This document shows positions 13,999 through 19,393 of a stretch of DNA of 23,920 nucleotides, one piece after another; the first letter of the stretch is position 1; the number at the start of each line of letters is the position of its first letter. The DNA comes from a virus. A program made the translations under genes and the position numbers. The stretch is from IMG/VR virus record IMGVR_UViG_3300036852_000164, positions 1-23,920 of that record. One strand, given 5' to 3'. The notes beneath the pieces were generated by a model, which was not told the DNA's origin, made no database searches, and worked only from the letters and a program-made list of their open reading frames with translations.

Positions 13999-14085
13999 CT
14001 AGGCTATCGGGCGACCGCCCCGTTGGACCGCGGGTGCCTGGTCCGCTGCGGCGCCCTTTTCGGGTTGGGGCGCCGCTGGCGTCAT
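13999..14085 (-). CDS. Possible 28-residue ORF
   Basis: ATG (14083-14085) overlaps the stop of the upstream tiny ORF as TGATG. The product is Pro/Ala/Gln-rich (MTPAAPQPEKGAAADQAPA and so on). It contains the 14048-14076 stem-loop, which argues that this stretch may instead be a non-coding leader or terminator. Low confidence. Confidence 0.2.
   Translation of the reverse strand: MTPAAPQPEKGAAADQAPAVQRGGRPIA
14048..14076. terminator. 9-bp stem-loop with T-rich loop
   Basis: GCGGCGCCC (14048-14056) pairs perfectly with GGGCGCCGC (14068-14076) across an 11-base loop. It lies upstream of the 153-residue gene. There is no T-run on the leftward side, so termination is uncertain; it may be an mRNA processing or attenuation element. 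Confidence 0.4.
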
Positions 14086-14138
14086 CAGCCGGCCTCGCTG
14101 GAGTGGCGTCCTTGGACGCAGAGCAGGTAGCGGCGCAG
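14085..14138 (-). CDS. Possible 17-residue ORF behind a perfect Shine-Dalgarno
   Basis: A CTG at 14138 lies eight bases past GGAGG in a 15-base sequence (14141-14155) matching the full complement of the 16S rRNA 3' end. The peptide would be LRRYLLCVQGRHSSEAG. A GTG inside the Shine-Dalgarno could also start it but would have no spacing. Either a tiny expressed peptide or a ribosome-loading site that helps the next gene. Low confidence as a protein. Confidence 0.25.
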   Translation of the reverse strand: MRRYLLCVQGRHSSEAG

Positions 14139-14140
14139 GG

Positions 14141-14155
14141 TGATCACCTCCTTTC
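14141..14155 (-). promoter_or_regulatory. Full-length anti-16S Shine-Dalgarno sequence
   Basis: On the minus strand this reads GAAAGGAGGTGATCA, matching the full complement of the 16S rRNA 3' terminus, far beyond the usual four to six bases. It sits before a CTG ORF of 17 codons. Such over-long pairing implies very tight ribosome capture. Confidence 0.6.
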
Positions 14156-14167
14156 GGTGGAGCGGGC

Positions 14168-14230
14168 TTAGCCGTCCAGGCCGGAGCGGCGCTGCTCGGC
14201 GTATTTCAGCCACGCAAGGAACTTGGACAA
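14168..14230 (-). CDS. Possible 20-residue peptide
   Basis: TTG start at 14230, eight bases after a strong GGGGAGG Shine-Dalgarno that overlaps the stop codon of the preceding 92-residue gene. The product, MSKFLAWLKYAEQRRSGLDG if TTG is read as Met, looks like an amphipathic helix with a basic end. The well-placed ribosome site and coupling support expression; the size makes function unassignable. Confidence 0.35.
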   Translation of the reverse strand: MSKFLAWLKYAEQRRSGLDG

Positions 14231-14234
14231 GGTG

Positions 14235-14513
14235 TCACCTCCCCTTGGGAACGGAGCGGACGACCTCGACGCAGGGCAGGTGCCGCAGCGGAATGGTGCG
14301 GGTCTCGGTGGCGACCACGTCTTGGTCGAGGTAGCGCAAGCCCAGGTCGTTGCGCAGGTACATGGTGGCCTCCATGCAGACCGGGAAGCCGGACCCGTAG
14401 CCGTGGACACTGGCCGGGGTGAAGCGGATGACAACCTCGGCACACTCGTTTACGTCAATGCCGTGAGTTTCGAGCCACGCTTTGAACTCGGGCCAGAACA
14501 CGCCGTCGCTCAT
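14235..14513 (-). CDS. Hypothetical phage protein (92 aa)
   Basis: Starts at ATG 14513 with GGAAGG at good spacing. The N-terminus is an amphipathic helix (FWPEFKAWLETHGIDVN), followed by strands: AEVVIRFTPASVHGYGSG, then MEATMYLRNDLGLRY, and RTIPLRHLPCVEVVRSV. A compact alpha/beta protein without recognised family. The end overlaps the Shine-Dalgarno of the tiny ORF that follows. Confidence 0.65.
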   Translation of the reverse strand: MSDGVFWPEFKAWLETHGIDVNECAEVVIRFTPASVHGYGSGFPVCMEATMYLRNDLGLRYLDQDVVATETRTIPLRHLPCVEVVRSVPKGR

Positions 14514-14529
14514 CGTCACCTTCCCTGGA

Positions 14530-14770
14530 TCAGCAGACCCATCCGGCGGGGTCGATCGTGCTGGCTTCGGCGGCGTCGGGGTAGCGGACGCGGCCGGCTG
14601 CGAGCGCGTCGGCGCGGGTGGGGGCGGGGCCACCCATGGCGAGCGGTGTGCGCCCGGCGAGCAGGGAGTAGGCCTGCCAGTACCATTGGCCGGTGAGGGG
14701 GCCCTGCCAGGTGATGAGGCGGACAGTGGGCGTAGGCGGCGAGGTGGGCTCCCAGCTCGGCGTAGGTCAC
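14530..14770 (-). pseudogene. Small gene split by a +1 frame change
   Basis: The GTG at 14770 overlaps the MT-A70 stop (GTGA) and opens with a plausible helix, TYAELGAHLAAYAHCP. After about 14725 that frame becomes Arg/Pro-rich noise, while the +1 frame, which has no start codon, gives convincing protein: VRLITWQGPLTGQWYWQAYS, then RTPLAMGGPAPTRADALAAG and a stop at 14530. The 241-base span is one base over a multiple of three, as expected for one inserted base. Joined, it would be an intact protein of about 79 residues. A sequencing or assembly error, a true null mutation and a programmed shift are all possible. Function unknown. Confidence 0.5.
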
Positions 14771-15537
14771 GAAGCGGCGCCTTCGTAGCCCCAGCCCCAG
14801 GAATCCCAGCCGAGGCGGGGCTGCCGGGCGAACAGCTCGACATAGGGTTCAGGGCTTACCTGCTCGACCACGTCAAGGAACGCAGCAGGCTTGACCGAAT
14901 GCGGGCCACGCGGCCACTGCCACCAAGTCGTGTCCACACGGTTCGCGTCGGCCGCAAGATCCGCCTGGTCGGCAAGCCCTGGGAGTACGTCGCGGAGCCG
15001 TCGCCAGTCCTCGGCGGTCGGGTAGGACAGGTCGGCTTCCCAGTTCGACACAGCACCGCCGTGGTTGACCTTGCCGTACGCACCGACGGCAGCACAGACG
15101 GCCTTGGTGCTCAGTCCTGCCGCTTGACGGGCGACCTTGATGAGGGCACCTACAGGGCGGCGGCAGAACAGAATGAATTCGGTGGTGTTGGTGAACGCGC
15201 CACCCTGGCCGAGGCCCATGGGCTCCTTGCACCATGTCAGGACCTTGCCGACCCGCCAGCCCCAACCCTCCGCGATGCGCTTGGCCTCCCACAGGTGACG
15301 CTGCGTCGTCCACAAGTACAGGTGCGCGCCGGGCTGGGCGAGCGCGGCCACCGGGAGGGCGACAATCTCCCCGAGCGACATCAGCGAATAGGACCATGGC
15401 CGGGACCATCCCTGGTCGCCCCGTGAGGTTGGCCCGAACGGTGGCCGGTCGCCCTCATACGGCCACGGCGGGTCGGCCACGATCGTGGCGTAGGGCGGCA
15501 AGAGTCCTTCCCAGCTCATACCAGGGTAGGGCGTCAT
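14767..15537 (-). CDS. MT-A70 adenine methyltransferase with embedded HTH domain
   Basis: A 256-residue protein. DPPWPY (22-27) is the DPPW catalytic motif of MT-A70 enzymes, which methylate adenine N6; AHLYLWTTQRHL and VGKVLTWCKEPMGLGQGG are the next conserved blocks, and PYVELFARQPRLGWDSWGWG is the C-terminal block that contributes to SAM binding. Between them, residues about 132-185 (IKVARQAAGLSTKAVCAAVG, then AVSNWEADLSYPTAEDW) look like an XRE-type helix-turn-helix. Most MT-A70 proteins are shorter there. It may give the enzyme its own site selection or let it regulate genes. Start ATG overlaps the upstream stop (ATGA). Likely role: modifying phage DNA against host restriction. Confidence 0.88.
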   Translation of the reverse strand: MTPYPGMSWEGLLPPYATIVADPPWPYEGDRPPFGPTSRGDQGWSRPWSYSLMSLGEIVALPVAALAQPGAHLYLWTTQRHLWEAKRIAEGWGWRVGKVLTWCKEPMGLGQGGAFTNTTEFILFCRRPVGALIKVARQAAGLSTKAVCAAVGAYGKVNHGGAVSNWEADLSYPTAEDWRRLRDVLPGLADQADLAADANRVDTTWWQWPRGPHSVKPAAFLDVVEQVSPEPYVELFARQPRLGWDSWGWGYEGAAS

Positions 15538-15770
15538 GCGGTGGCATCAATCAGGCGCCATGGGATGCTGACAACCCACCCGTTGCAACGCTCACACGGC
15601 TCGGCGGACCAGTCGTTCCAGGCCACATGCCGTTCGCCGGTCCAACCGCATGGCGCGTTGGACAAGGCGTCCTTGAACGGTGCCCACATGCCACCACCGG
15701 CACATTGCACGTTGGCGTTCGTGGCGTACGGCGGGGTGAGGCCGTCCCAGGACACCGCTAATCGCCCCAT
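15534..15770 (-). CDS. Small four-Cys protein sharing its N-terminus with the MT-A70 enzyme
   Basis: ATG 15770 gives 78 residues and overlaps the upstream stop by 13 bases; GTG 15755 is an alternative start. The opening SWDGLTPPYAT closely matches SWEGLLPPYAT near the N-terminus of the methyltransferase encoded next. The rest carries a Cys in VQCAGGG, one in APCGWTGE and a CERC knuckle (EPCERCNGWVVS), so a zinc-bound fold is likely. It overlaps the methyltransferase start (ATGA). The shared N-terminus suggests a partial duplication or a common binding surface. No function known. Confidence 0.6.
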   Translation of the reverse strand: MGRLAVSWDGLTPPYATNANVQCAGGGMWAPFKDALSNAPCGWTGERHVAWNDWSAEPCERCNGWVVSIPWRLIDATA

Positions 15771-15943
15771 TCGACATAGGCGGCCAGGGCGCCGAGGACG
15801 GTGAGGCAGCCGGCGGCGAAGGTGCCCAGCGGCCACGCGAGGTGGACACGGCGGGTCCGGTTTTCCAGGCAGCGGACGTACCAGACCAGGCCGGCGAGGG
15901 CGGTGAGGCAGCCGGCGGCGGCGAGGGCGGCCCAGCGGGTCAC
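15758..15943 (-). CDS. Two-helix membrane peptide with internal duplication (61 aa)
   Basis: GTG 15943 overlaps the upstream stop (GTGA). Two hydrophobic segments, WAALAAAGCLTALAGLVWYV and WPLGTFAAGCLTVLGALAAY, flank a basic loop (RCLENRTRRVH). The two helices share AAGCLT.L.GL.AYV, so the protein looks like a duplicated single helix. Basic loop inside and both ends outside would follow the positive-inside rule. It could be a holin-like or small accessory membrane protein; no lysis genes are nearby. Confidence 0.62.
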   Translation of the reverse strand: MTRWAALAAAGCLTALAGLVWYVRCLENRTRRVHLAWPLGTFAAGCLTVLGALAAYVEWGD

Positions 15944-16248
15944 GGGTCGGCGTCCAGCAGGGCATCGGGCCAATGGATCGCCTCCGGTACGAGGCGCCAG
16001 TGCGCTCGCATGCCGGTTGCCTGTTCCCATCGGGCGACGAAGCATGGCGGGCACAGGATGGTCCCGCGCCGCTCGACTGCGGCGTTCCAGCGGTCGGAGT
16101 CGACCGACCATGACCGGACGTTGGGCCGGCCGCATGCATGGCAGTAGTCCTCGGGATGGAAGTCGGGCCAGCCCAGCTCGCGCTGGCGGGCGATCTCGGC
16201 CAAGGTCACGCCAGTCACGCAATCGGCGTCCAGGTGGGCGCGGGTCAT
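15940..16248 (-). CDS. Zinc-ribbon phage protein (102 aa)
   Basis: ATG 16248 overlaps the upstream stop (ATGA). CHACGRPN (36-43) and CPPCF (66-70) form a four-Cys zinc ribbon, flanked by RSWSVDSDRWNAAVERRGTI and RWEQATGMRAHWRLVP. I recognise this arrangement from hypothetical proteins of actinobacterial phages. The N-terminus (TLAEIARQRELGWPDFHPED) is helical. Likely nucleic-acid or protein binding; no role known. Confidence 0.7.
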   Translation of the reverse strand: MTRAHLDADCVTGVTLAEIARQRELGWPDFHPEDYCHACGRPNVRSWSVDSDRWNAAVERRGTILCPPCFVARWEQATGMRAHWRLVPEAIHWPDALLDADP

Positions 16249-16520
16249 TGTTCGAGCAACTCCTCGAGCGTCGTGCCTTTGGCGTAGCGGGTGTGTGGCT
16301 TCTCATGGTTGGCGTAGCGGCGGTCAGGCGGATTGGGCGGCAGGGTCCGGGCACGGGATGGCCGGGACGGCTTCGGGGTCCGCCACGGTGTTGCCTTCGA
16401 GGCGGGCAGACAGGCGGCGCACCGCCACGCCTCGCCGTGCTTCCGGACGGTCTCGCCGGCCGGGATGCGCCTACCGCAGCCGGGGCACAGCCAGGCGACC
16501 TCGAGGACGCGGCCGGTCAC
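16245..16520 (-). CDS. Zinc-knuckle protein with basic Pro-rich tail (91 aa)
   Basis: GTG 16520 overlaps the XRE gene stop (GTGA). CPGCGRRIPAGE and CAACLP (Cys pairs about 20 residues apart, at 12-15 and 34-37) form a zinc ribbon. The following 45 residues are Pro/Arg/Lys-rich and probably disordered, ending in an acidic helix (TTLEELLEQ). The layout, a ribbon plus basic tail, fits nucleic-acid binding. Family not recognised. Confidence 0.65.
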   Translation of the reverse strand: MTGRVLEVAWLCPGCGRRIPAGETVRKHGEAWRCAACLPASKATPWRTPKPSRPSRARTLPPNPPDRRYANHEKPHTRYAKGTTLEELLEQ

Positions 16521-16975
16521 AGCCGGTACCTGTCCGGGTAGGCACGGATGGCCGCGCGGGCCATGACAGCGTGCTGGAGGTCGTGGACGTGGGCGGCGAA
16601 CTCGCCGAGATCCCGCTGCTGGGCGTCTGAGATGCCTTGGCCGCTGGCGCTGGCCTCCTCGGAGGCATACAGGATCGCGCGGAAGTCGAGGTAGCAGACG
16701 CCGAGCTTGCCGATCAGGTCGTGCTCGACGTGGGTCAGGAACGGGCCTGCGGAGGGCTCGTCGGCGTAGCCGAAACAGGCCGCCAGGCGCCCGTAGGGCT
16801 CGTCGTAGACGCTGGCGAGGGCGCGCAGGATCTGCGGGGAGGGGTGGGCGACGCGGCCGCGTTCGAGCTGGGACAGGTAGCCGTGGCTGAGGCCGGCCCG
16901 CTTGGCGGCCTCGCGCATGCTGAGCTGCCGGCCTTGGCGCAGCTCACGGAGCAGCTCGCCGGTCACGGGGGTCAC
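16517..16975 (-). CDS. XRE-family transcriptional regulator
   Basis: A 152-residue protein started at GTG 16975, which forms a GTGA overlap with the preceding Cys-rich gene. Residues about 7-62 are a lambda-repressor-like helix-turn-helix: LLRELRQGRQLSMREAAKRA, GLSHGYLSQLERGRVAHPS, then ILRALASVYDEPYGRLA. The C-terminal 80 residues are helical (IGKLGVCYLDFRAILYASEE, then RDLGEFAAHVHDLQHAV) and could mediate dimerisation. Embedded in an operon rather than facing its own promoter, it is more likely an accessory or early regulator than the immunity repressor. There is no recognisable protease or cleavage motif. Confidence 0.85.
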   Translation of the reverse strand: MTPVTGELLRELRQGRQLSMREAAKRAGLSHGYLSQLERGRVAHPSPQILRALASVYDEPYGRLAACFGYADEPSAGPFLTHVEHDLIGKLGVCYLDFRAILYASEEASASGQGISDAQQRDLGEFAAHVHDLQHAVMARAAIRAYPDRYRL

Positions 16976-17139
16976 AGCTCGTAGCCTTCGTTGCAGCAGC
17001 AGAACCGCACCGGCGGCGCGTCGGGGTCGTCGGCGCACAGCTCGCAAGGCTCCGGCTTGGCGCAGCGGTCGTGGTCGCCGCGGAAGCAGGCGTCGCAGGT
17101 GCCGTCGTCGACGGCCCAGCCCTGGTCTTCTGCGGTCAC
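16972..17139 (-). CDS. Cys-rich 55-residue protein
   Basis: GTG 17139 and TGA 16972 each take part in GTGA overlaps with the neighbours, which strongly supports this short gene. It has eight Cys: CDACFRGDHDRC, CELC and a CCC triplet (RFCCCNEGYEL) near the end, enough for two zinc sites. It is acidic overall. No family recognised. It sits in a row of similar small CxxC proteins. Confidence 0.65.
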   Translation of the reverse strand: MTAEDQGWAVDDGTCDACFRGDHDRCAKPEPCELCADDPDAPPVRFCCCNEGYEL

Positions 17140-17336
17140 GGGGCGGCATCCAGGTGCGCGAGGTACGCCTTGATCCCGATCCGGAGGCCTTCGCGGGTCG
17201 TGAGGCCATTGCCGATGAGCCTGCCATCGCCGTGGTGCAACACGCTGATCCGGCGGTCGCGGAACTCGACCAGGACGTCCTCGACGGCCTTGTGTGCCGC
17301 CGTCAGGGCGTCCTCGTCGAGGGTCGGGTCGGTCAC
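17136..17336 (-). CDS. Small hypothetical protein (66 aa)
   Basis: Framed by GTGA overlaps at both ends. The N-terminus is an acidic helix (DEDALTAAHKAVEDVLVEF), followed by a strand (RRISVLHHGDGRLIG) and a second helix (TREGLRIGIKAYLAHL). No Cys, no membrane segment. A compact alpha/beta peptide of unknown role that is co-translated with the Cys-rich genes. Confidence 0.6.
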   Translation of the reverse strand: MTDPTLDEDALTAAHKAVEDVLVEFRDRRISVLHHGDGRLIGNGLTTREGLRIGIKAYLAHLDAAP

Positions 17337-17635
17337 GGATCCACGTCCTTGAAGTCGCCGTTCACCGAGTCGGGGCACAGCTCGCACGGGTCGTCGGCGT
17401 GGTGCCAGACGGTCATGCCGCCCTGCCGGTGCACCACGCTCGTGGCGGGCCGGTAGCCGTCGACGTCGACCGCGGGATAGGTGCGCGGGTGCCGCCAGCA
17501 CATTCCAGCGGTCGACTCATGACAGTCGAGACAGACTCGCCCCGGGACGGGTGGTGGGGCGAGGCGGTCGGTGGCGGGGTCGCCGAGGTGCCAGAACGCG
17601 GCCGGGTCGAAGGTCGCGGCCGGGTCGAAGGTCAT
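17333..17635 (-). CDS. CxxC protein with an exact N-terminal tandem repeat (100 aa)
   Basis: ATG 17635 overlaps the upstream stop (ATGA). The first codons after Met contain two copies of TFDPAA, encoded by two identical 18-base units (17598-17615 and 17616-17633). Then come CLDCHESTAGMCWRHP and CELCPDS, together six Cys/His ligands, so one or two zinc sites. The middle (DVDGYRPATSVVHRQGG) is strand-like. Function unknown. Confidence 0.62.
   Translation of the reverse strand: MTFDPAATFDPAAFWHLGDPATDRLAPPPVPGRVCLDCHESTAGMCWRHPRTYPAVDVDGYRPATSVVHRQGGMTVWHHADDPCELCPDSVNGDFKDVDP
17598..17633. repeat. Perfect 18-base tandem duplication
   Basis: Two identical 18-base units abut, encoding TFDPAA twice right after the start codon of the 100-residue CxxC gene. 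Exact identity suggests a recent slippage duplication. Confidence 0.85.
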
Positions 17636-18033
17636 GGCCGCCGCCTCGACCATGGCGGAGCGTCGGAAATAATCTGGTCCTTCCTCGCCCACGCTGGCGG
17701 CTCCCAGCCTTGCTGCACGGTCTCGCTCTCACCACGCGGGAAATCGGGCTCGGGCTGGACCTGGTCGTGGCGGCCGTCGAACCTGGCAGTGCGGCGGGTG
17801 TAGGCGCGGCGGACAGCCCGCCACGCGCCCCAGCGGGTCCGGGCGTAGCCGAAGTCACCGGCGACGTGCCAGCGGGTCCAGCTCTCGCGGTCGCCGATGC
17901 GGTGCCATTCAACGTCCCACCGCCACGCCTGTCGGGACAGCCAGGGCATCTTCGTCCGGCCGACGTACAGCTCCGCGACGAGCGGCCGGCCGCCGGGCTG
18001 GAATGCGGGCGTCGCGGGATGGGTGGCGGTCAC
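17632..18033 (-). CDS. Trp/Arg-rich hypothetical protein (133 aa)
   Basis: GTG 18033 overlaps the upstream stop (GTGA). The central part is very rich in Trp and Arg (RQAWRWDVEWHRIGDRESWT, GYARTRWGAWRAVRRAYTRR), suggesting a small strand-helix fold that binds nucleic acid; the C-terminus is polar (FPRGESETVQQGWEPPAWAR). It ends in an ATGA overlap with the next gene. I do not recognise a named family, although similar GD.GYARTR..A.RA patterns occur in phage hypothetical proteins. Confidence 0.62.
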   Translation of the reverse strand: MTATHPATPAFQPGGRPLVAELYVGRTKMPWLSRQAWRWDVEWHRIGDRESWTRWHVAGDFGYARTRWGAWRAVRRAYTRRTARFDGRHDQVQPEPDFPRGESETVQQGWEPPAWARKDQIISDAPPWSRRRP

Positions 18034-18266
18034 CGGGCGACCAGCCGGAAGATCGCCAGCGCGGCGGCGCCCAGACCCAGCGCCGGGCCGCGCCTCGCGG
18101 CCCGCTCGGCCGCCAGACGGGCCGCCAGAACCGTGGCAGGGTCTGGCGCGTACGGGTTCTCGAGCACCGTGCGCTCGCCGGCGGCGAGCAGGTGGCCGAT
18201 GGGCGCGGGCAGGGTTCGGGGCCTCGGGACGGCGGCGATCTGTTCGGTGGCGGTGTTCCATAGCAT
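18030..18266 (-). CDS. Small hypothetical protein (78 aa), possible membrane tail
   Basis: Starts at ATG 18266. The N-terminal 50 residues are mixed (IAAVPRPRTLPAPIGHLLAA, then ENPYAPDPATVLAARLAAE); the C-terminal 17 (ALGLGAAALAIFRLVAR) could be a short membrane anchor. It heads the compact run of overlapping genes reaching left to the MT-A70 enzyme, after a stem-loop in the short gap upstream. No family recognised. Confidence 0.55.
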   Translation of the reverse strand: MLWNTATEQIAAVPRPRTLPAPIGHLLAAGERTVLENPYAPDPATVLAARLAAERAARRGPALGLGAAALAIFRLVAR

Positions 18267-18311
18267 CTGGACCGGTGCCCCTCTTGGATTGGCTACAGGG
18301 TCAGGGTCGGT

Positions 18312-18339
18312 GCCGGGGCGTGGGCGGACACACCCCGGC
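18312..18339. terminator. 11-bp stem-loop between two operon segments
   Basis: Arms 18312-18322 and 18329-18339 pair over 11 positions with one mismatch, closing a six-base loop. It begins 12 bases past the stop of the 35-residue membrane peptide and precedes the long overlapping gene run. No T-run follows, so termination is likely partial. Confidence 0.45.
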
Positions 18340-18350
18340 GTGCGGGCGGA

Positions 18351-18458
18351 TCAGATCCACACCCACTTCTCTGCGGCCATCGCCGGGGCGGCCAGCAGCA
18401 GCAGGCCGGCGGCCAGGGTCACGGCGACGAACGCCTTGCGGCGCCAGTGCTTCGACAT
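18351..18458 (-). CDS. Tiny membrane or exported peptide (35 aa)
   Basis: ATG 18458 follows AAGGAGG at ideal spacing. The peptide MSKHWRRKAFVAVTLAAGLL continues with a hydrophobic run and AMAAEKWVWI, so it has a basic N-terminus, a signal-like helix and an aromatic end. It could be a one-helix membrane peptide or a signal peptide with almost no mature part. The strong ribosome site and the hairpin after it support a real gene. Role unknown. Confidence 0.55.
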   Translation of the reverse strand: MSKHWRRKAFVAVTLAAGLLLLAAPAMAAEKWVWI

Positions 18459-18507
18459 GGGATGCACCTCCTTCCGGGGTGTCGTGGTGGACAGGGCCCG
18501 GGCGGTG

Positions 18508-18549
18508 CTACGACCAGGTCGTGGACGGCTTGAAGCCTTCGTCATTCAT
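18508..18549 (-). CDS. Possible 13-residue peptide
   Basis: ATG 18549 lies nine bases after GAGGAGG. It encodes MNDEGFKPSTTWS and stops at 18508. The ribosome site is as good as any in the window and overlaps the stop of the preceding split gene. At this size it may be a leader peptide for the membrane peptide that follows. Confidence 0.3.
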   Translation of the reverse strand: MNDEGFKPSTTWS

Positions 18550-18563
18550 CCGTGGTCACCTCC

Positions 18564-18873
18564 TCAGAACGGGTCCTTGTCCTCGTCGTCGGGCGCGGTG
18601 ATGGCGAGCTGGCTGGCGGAGTCTCCGACCATCCGCCGCGCCGACCACACGCTCACCGGTTCGGGCGGGGCGTCCATCGCGGCGACCATCCGGGCGGTCT
18701 CCTCGTCGACCGGCTCCATCGAGTAGACCGCGTCGGGGCTGTAGTCGATCGTGCGGGCCTGGCGGCCGTTCGACGCTGGCCTTCACCTCGGTCAGGTAGC
18801 CGGCGGCGCGCTGGCGGCCGAACAGGTCGACCACTGACCATTGGCCCAGCGGCTTCGCGTCAGTCTCGTTCAC
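18564..18873 (-). pseudogene. Frame-split paralogue of the acidic-tail protein at 23194-23571
   Basis: GTG 18873 has a good ribosome site (GGAAGGAG). The first frame gives LGQWSVVDLFGRQRAAGYLT, which aligns with EGWAILELMGHRRLAGYVRE of the right-end gene. Near 18770 the homology moves to the +1 frame: SPDAVYSMEPVDEETARMVA aligns with SPQAVYCLTPTTEDTARVVA. The product would end APDDEDKDPF, an acidic tail like its paralogue. Total length 310 is one base over a multiple of three; about 30 middle residues of the paralogue are also absent. Either a decayed duplicate, a one-base sequence error in a short version, or a programmed shift. Confidence 0.6.
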
Positions 18874-18893
18874 GGATGCTCCTTCCACGCACG

Positions 18894-19376
18894 TCACACC
18901 CCGATGATCGGGCCGGCGTCGGAGTCGGCTAGGACGGCCCGAAGCCGCCCAGCAAGCTCGTGCAAGGCCGGGTCATCATCGGCCTTCGGGCTGATGACCT
19001 GTTCGCACTCGCGCAGGAGGCCCTCGTAGAACTCCCGGTCCTGCCGCTCACGCGACCAGTCATCGGTGATGAACGGGACCCGCTCGTGGCTCTCGCGGAT
19101 CATCTGGACGACCTCGATCAGCGTCTCGACGGGCTGGTCGTGGTGGAGGTAGCCGCCGAGCGGGGAGAGGACGGCGAGCAGGTCGGCGACGTCTCCGGGC
19201 GCGTGGGCGATGAACTCGGCGTCACGAGGCTCGAAGACGGTGACGATCCAGCGGTCGGAGTCCACCTCGTCGGAGACGACGATCTCGGTGTTGCCGCCGA
19301 ACGGGCGCGGCGGGTTTGCCCTCCACCGTCCCGGTGTCACGGCTGCTCGGCGCTGGGAGATCTCGGTGAGGTTCAT
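18894..19376 (-). CDS. Conserved-type phage hypothetical protein (160 aa)
   Basis: ATG 19376 with AAAGGA upstream. ISQRRAAVTPGRWRANPPRP near the N-terminus and FEPRDAEFIAHAPGDVADLL in the middle are a pattern I recognise from actinophage and other phage hypothetical proteins, some described as Ea22-like. The C-terminal half is helical and charged (RESHERVPFITDDWSRERQD, LHELAGRLRAVLADSD). Soluble, probably cytoplasmic. Function unknown. Confidence 0.68.
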   Translation of the reverse strand: MNLTEISQRRAAVTPGRWRANPPRPFGGNTEIVVSDEVDSDRWIVTVFEPRDAEFIAHAPGDVADLLAVLSPLGGYLHHDQPVETLIEVVQMIRESHERVPFITDDWSRERQDREFYEGLLRECEQVISPKADDDPALHELAGRLRAVLADSDAGPIIGV

Positions 19377-19393
19377 GGCGGTCCTTTCGTTGG

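Noticed and set aside
14141-14155. Possible 16S rRNA 3' end
   Set aside because: Only the terminal anti-Shine-Dalgarno complement is present, with no rRNA sequence around it; it is oriented as a ribosome-binding site.
18510-18522. Inverted repeat ACGACC-A-GGTCGT as an operator
   Set aside because: Six-base arms occur often by chance in DNA this rich in CG, and it lies inside a tiny ORF with no promoter evident.
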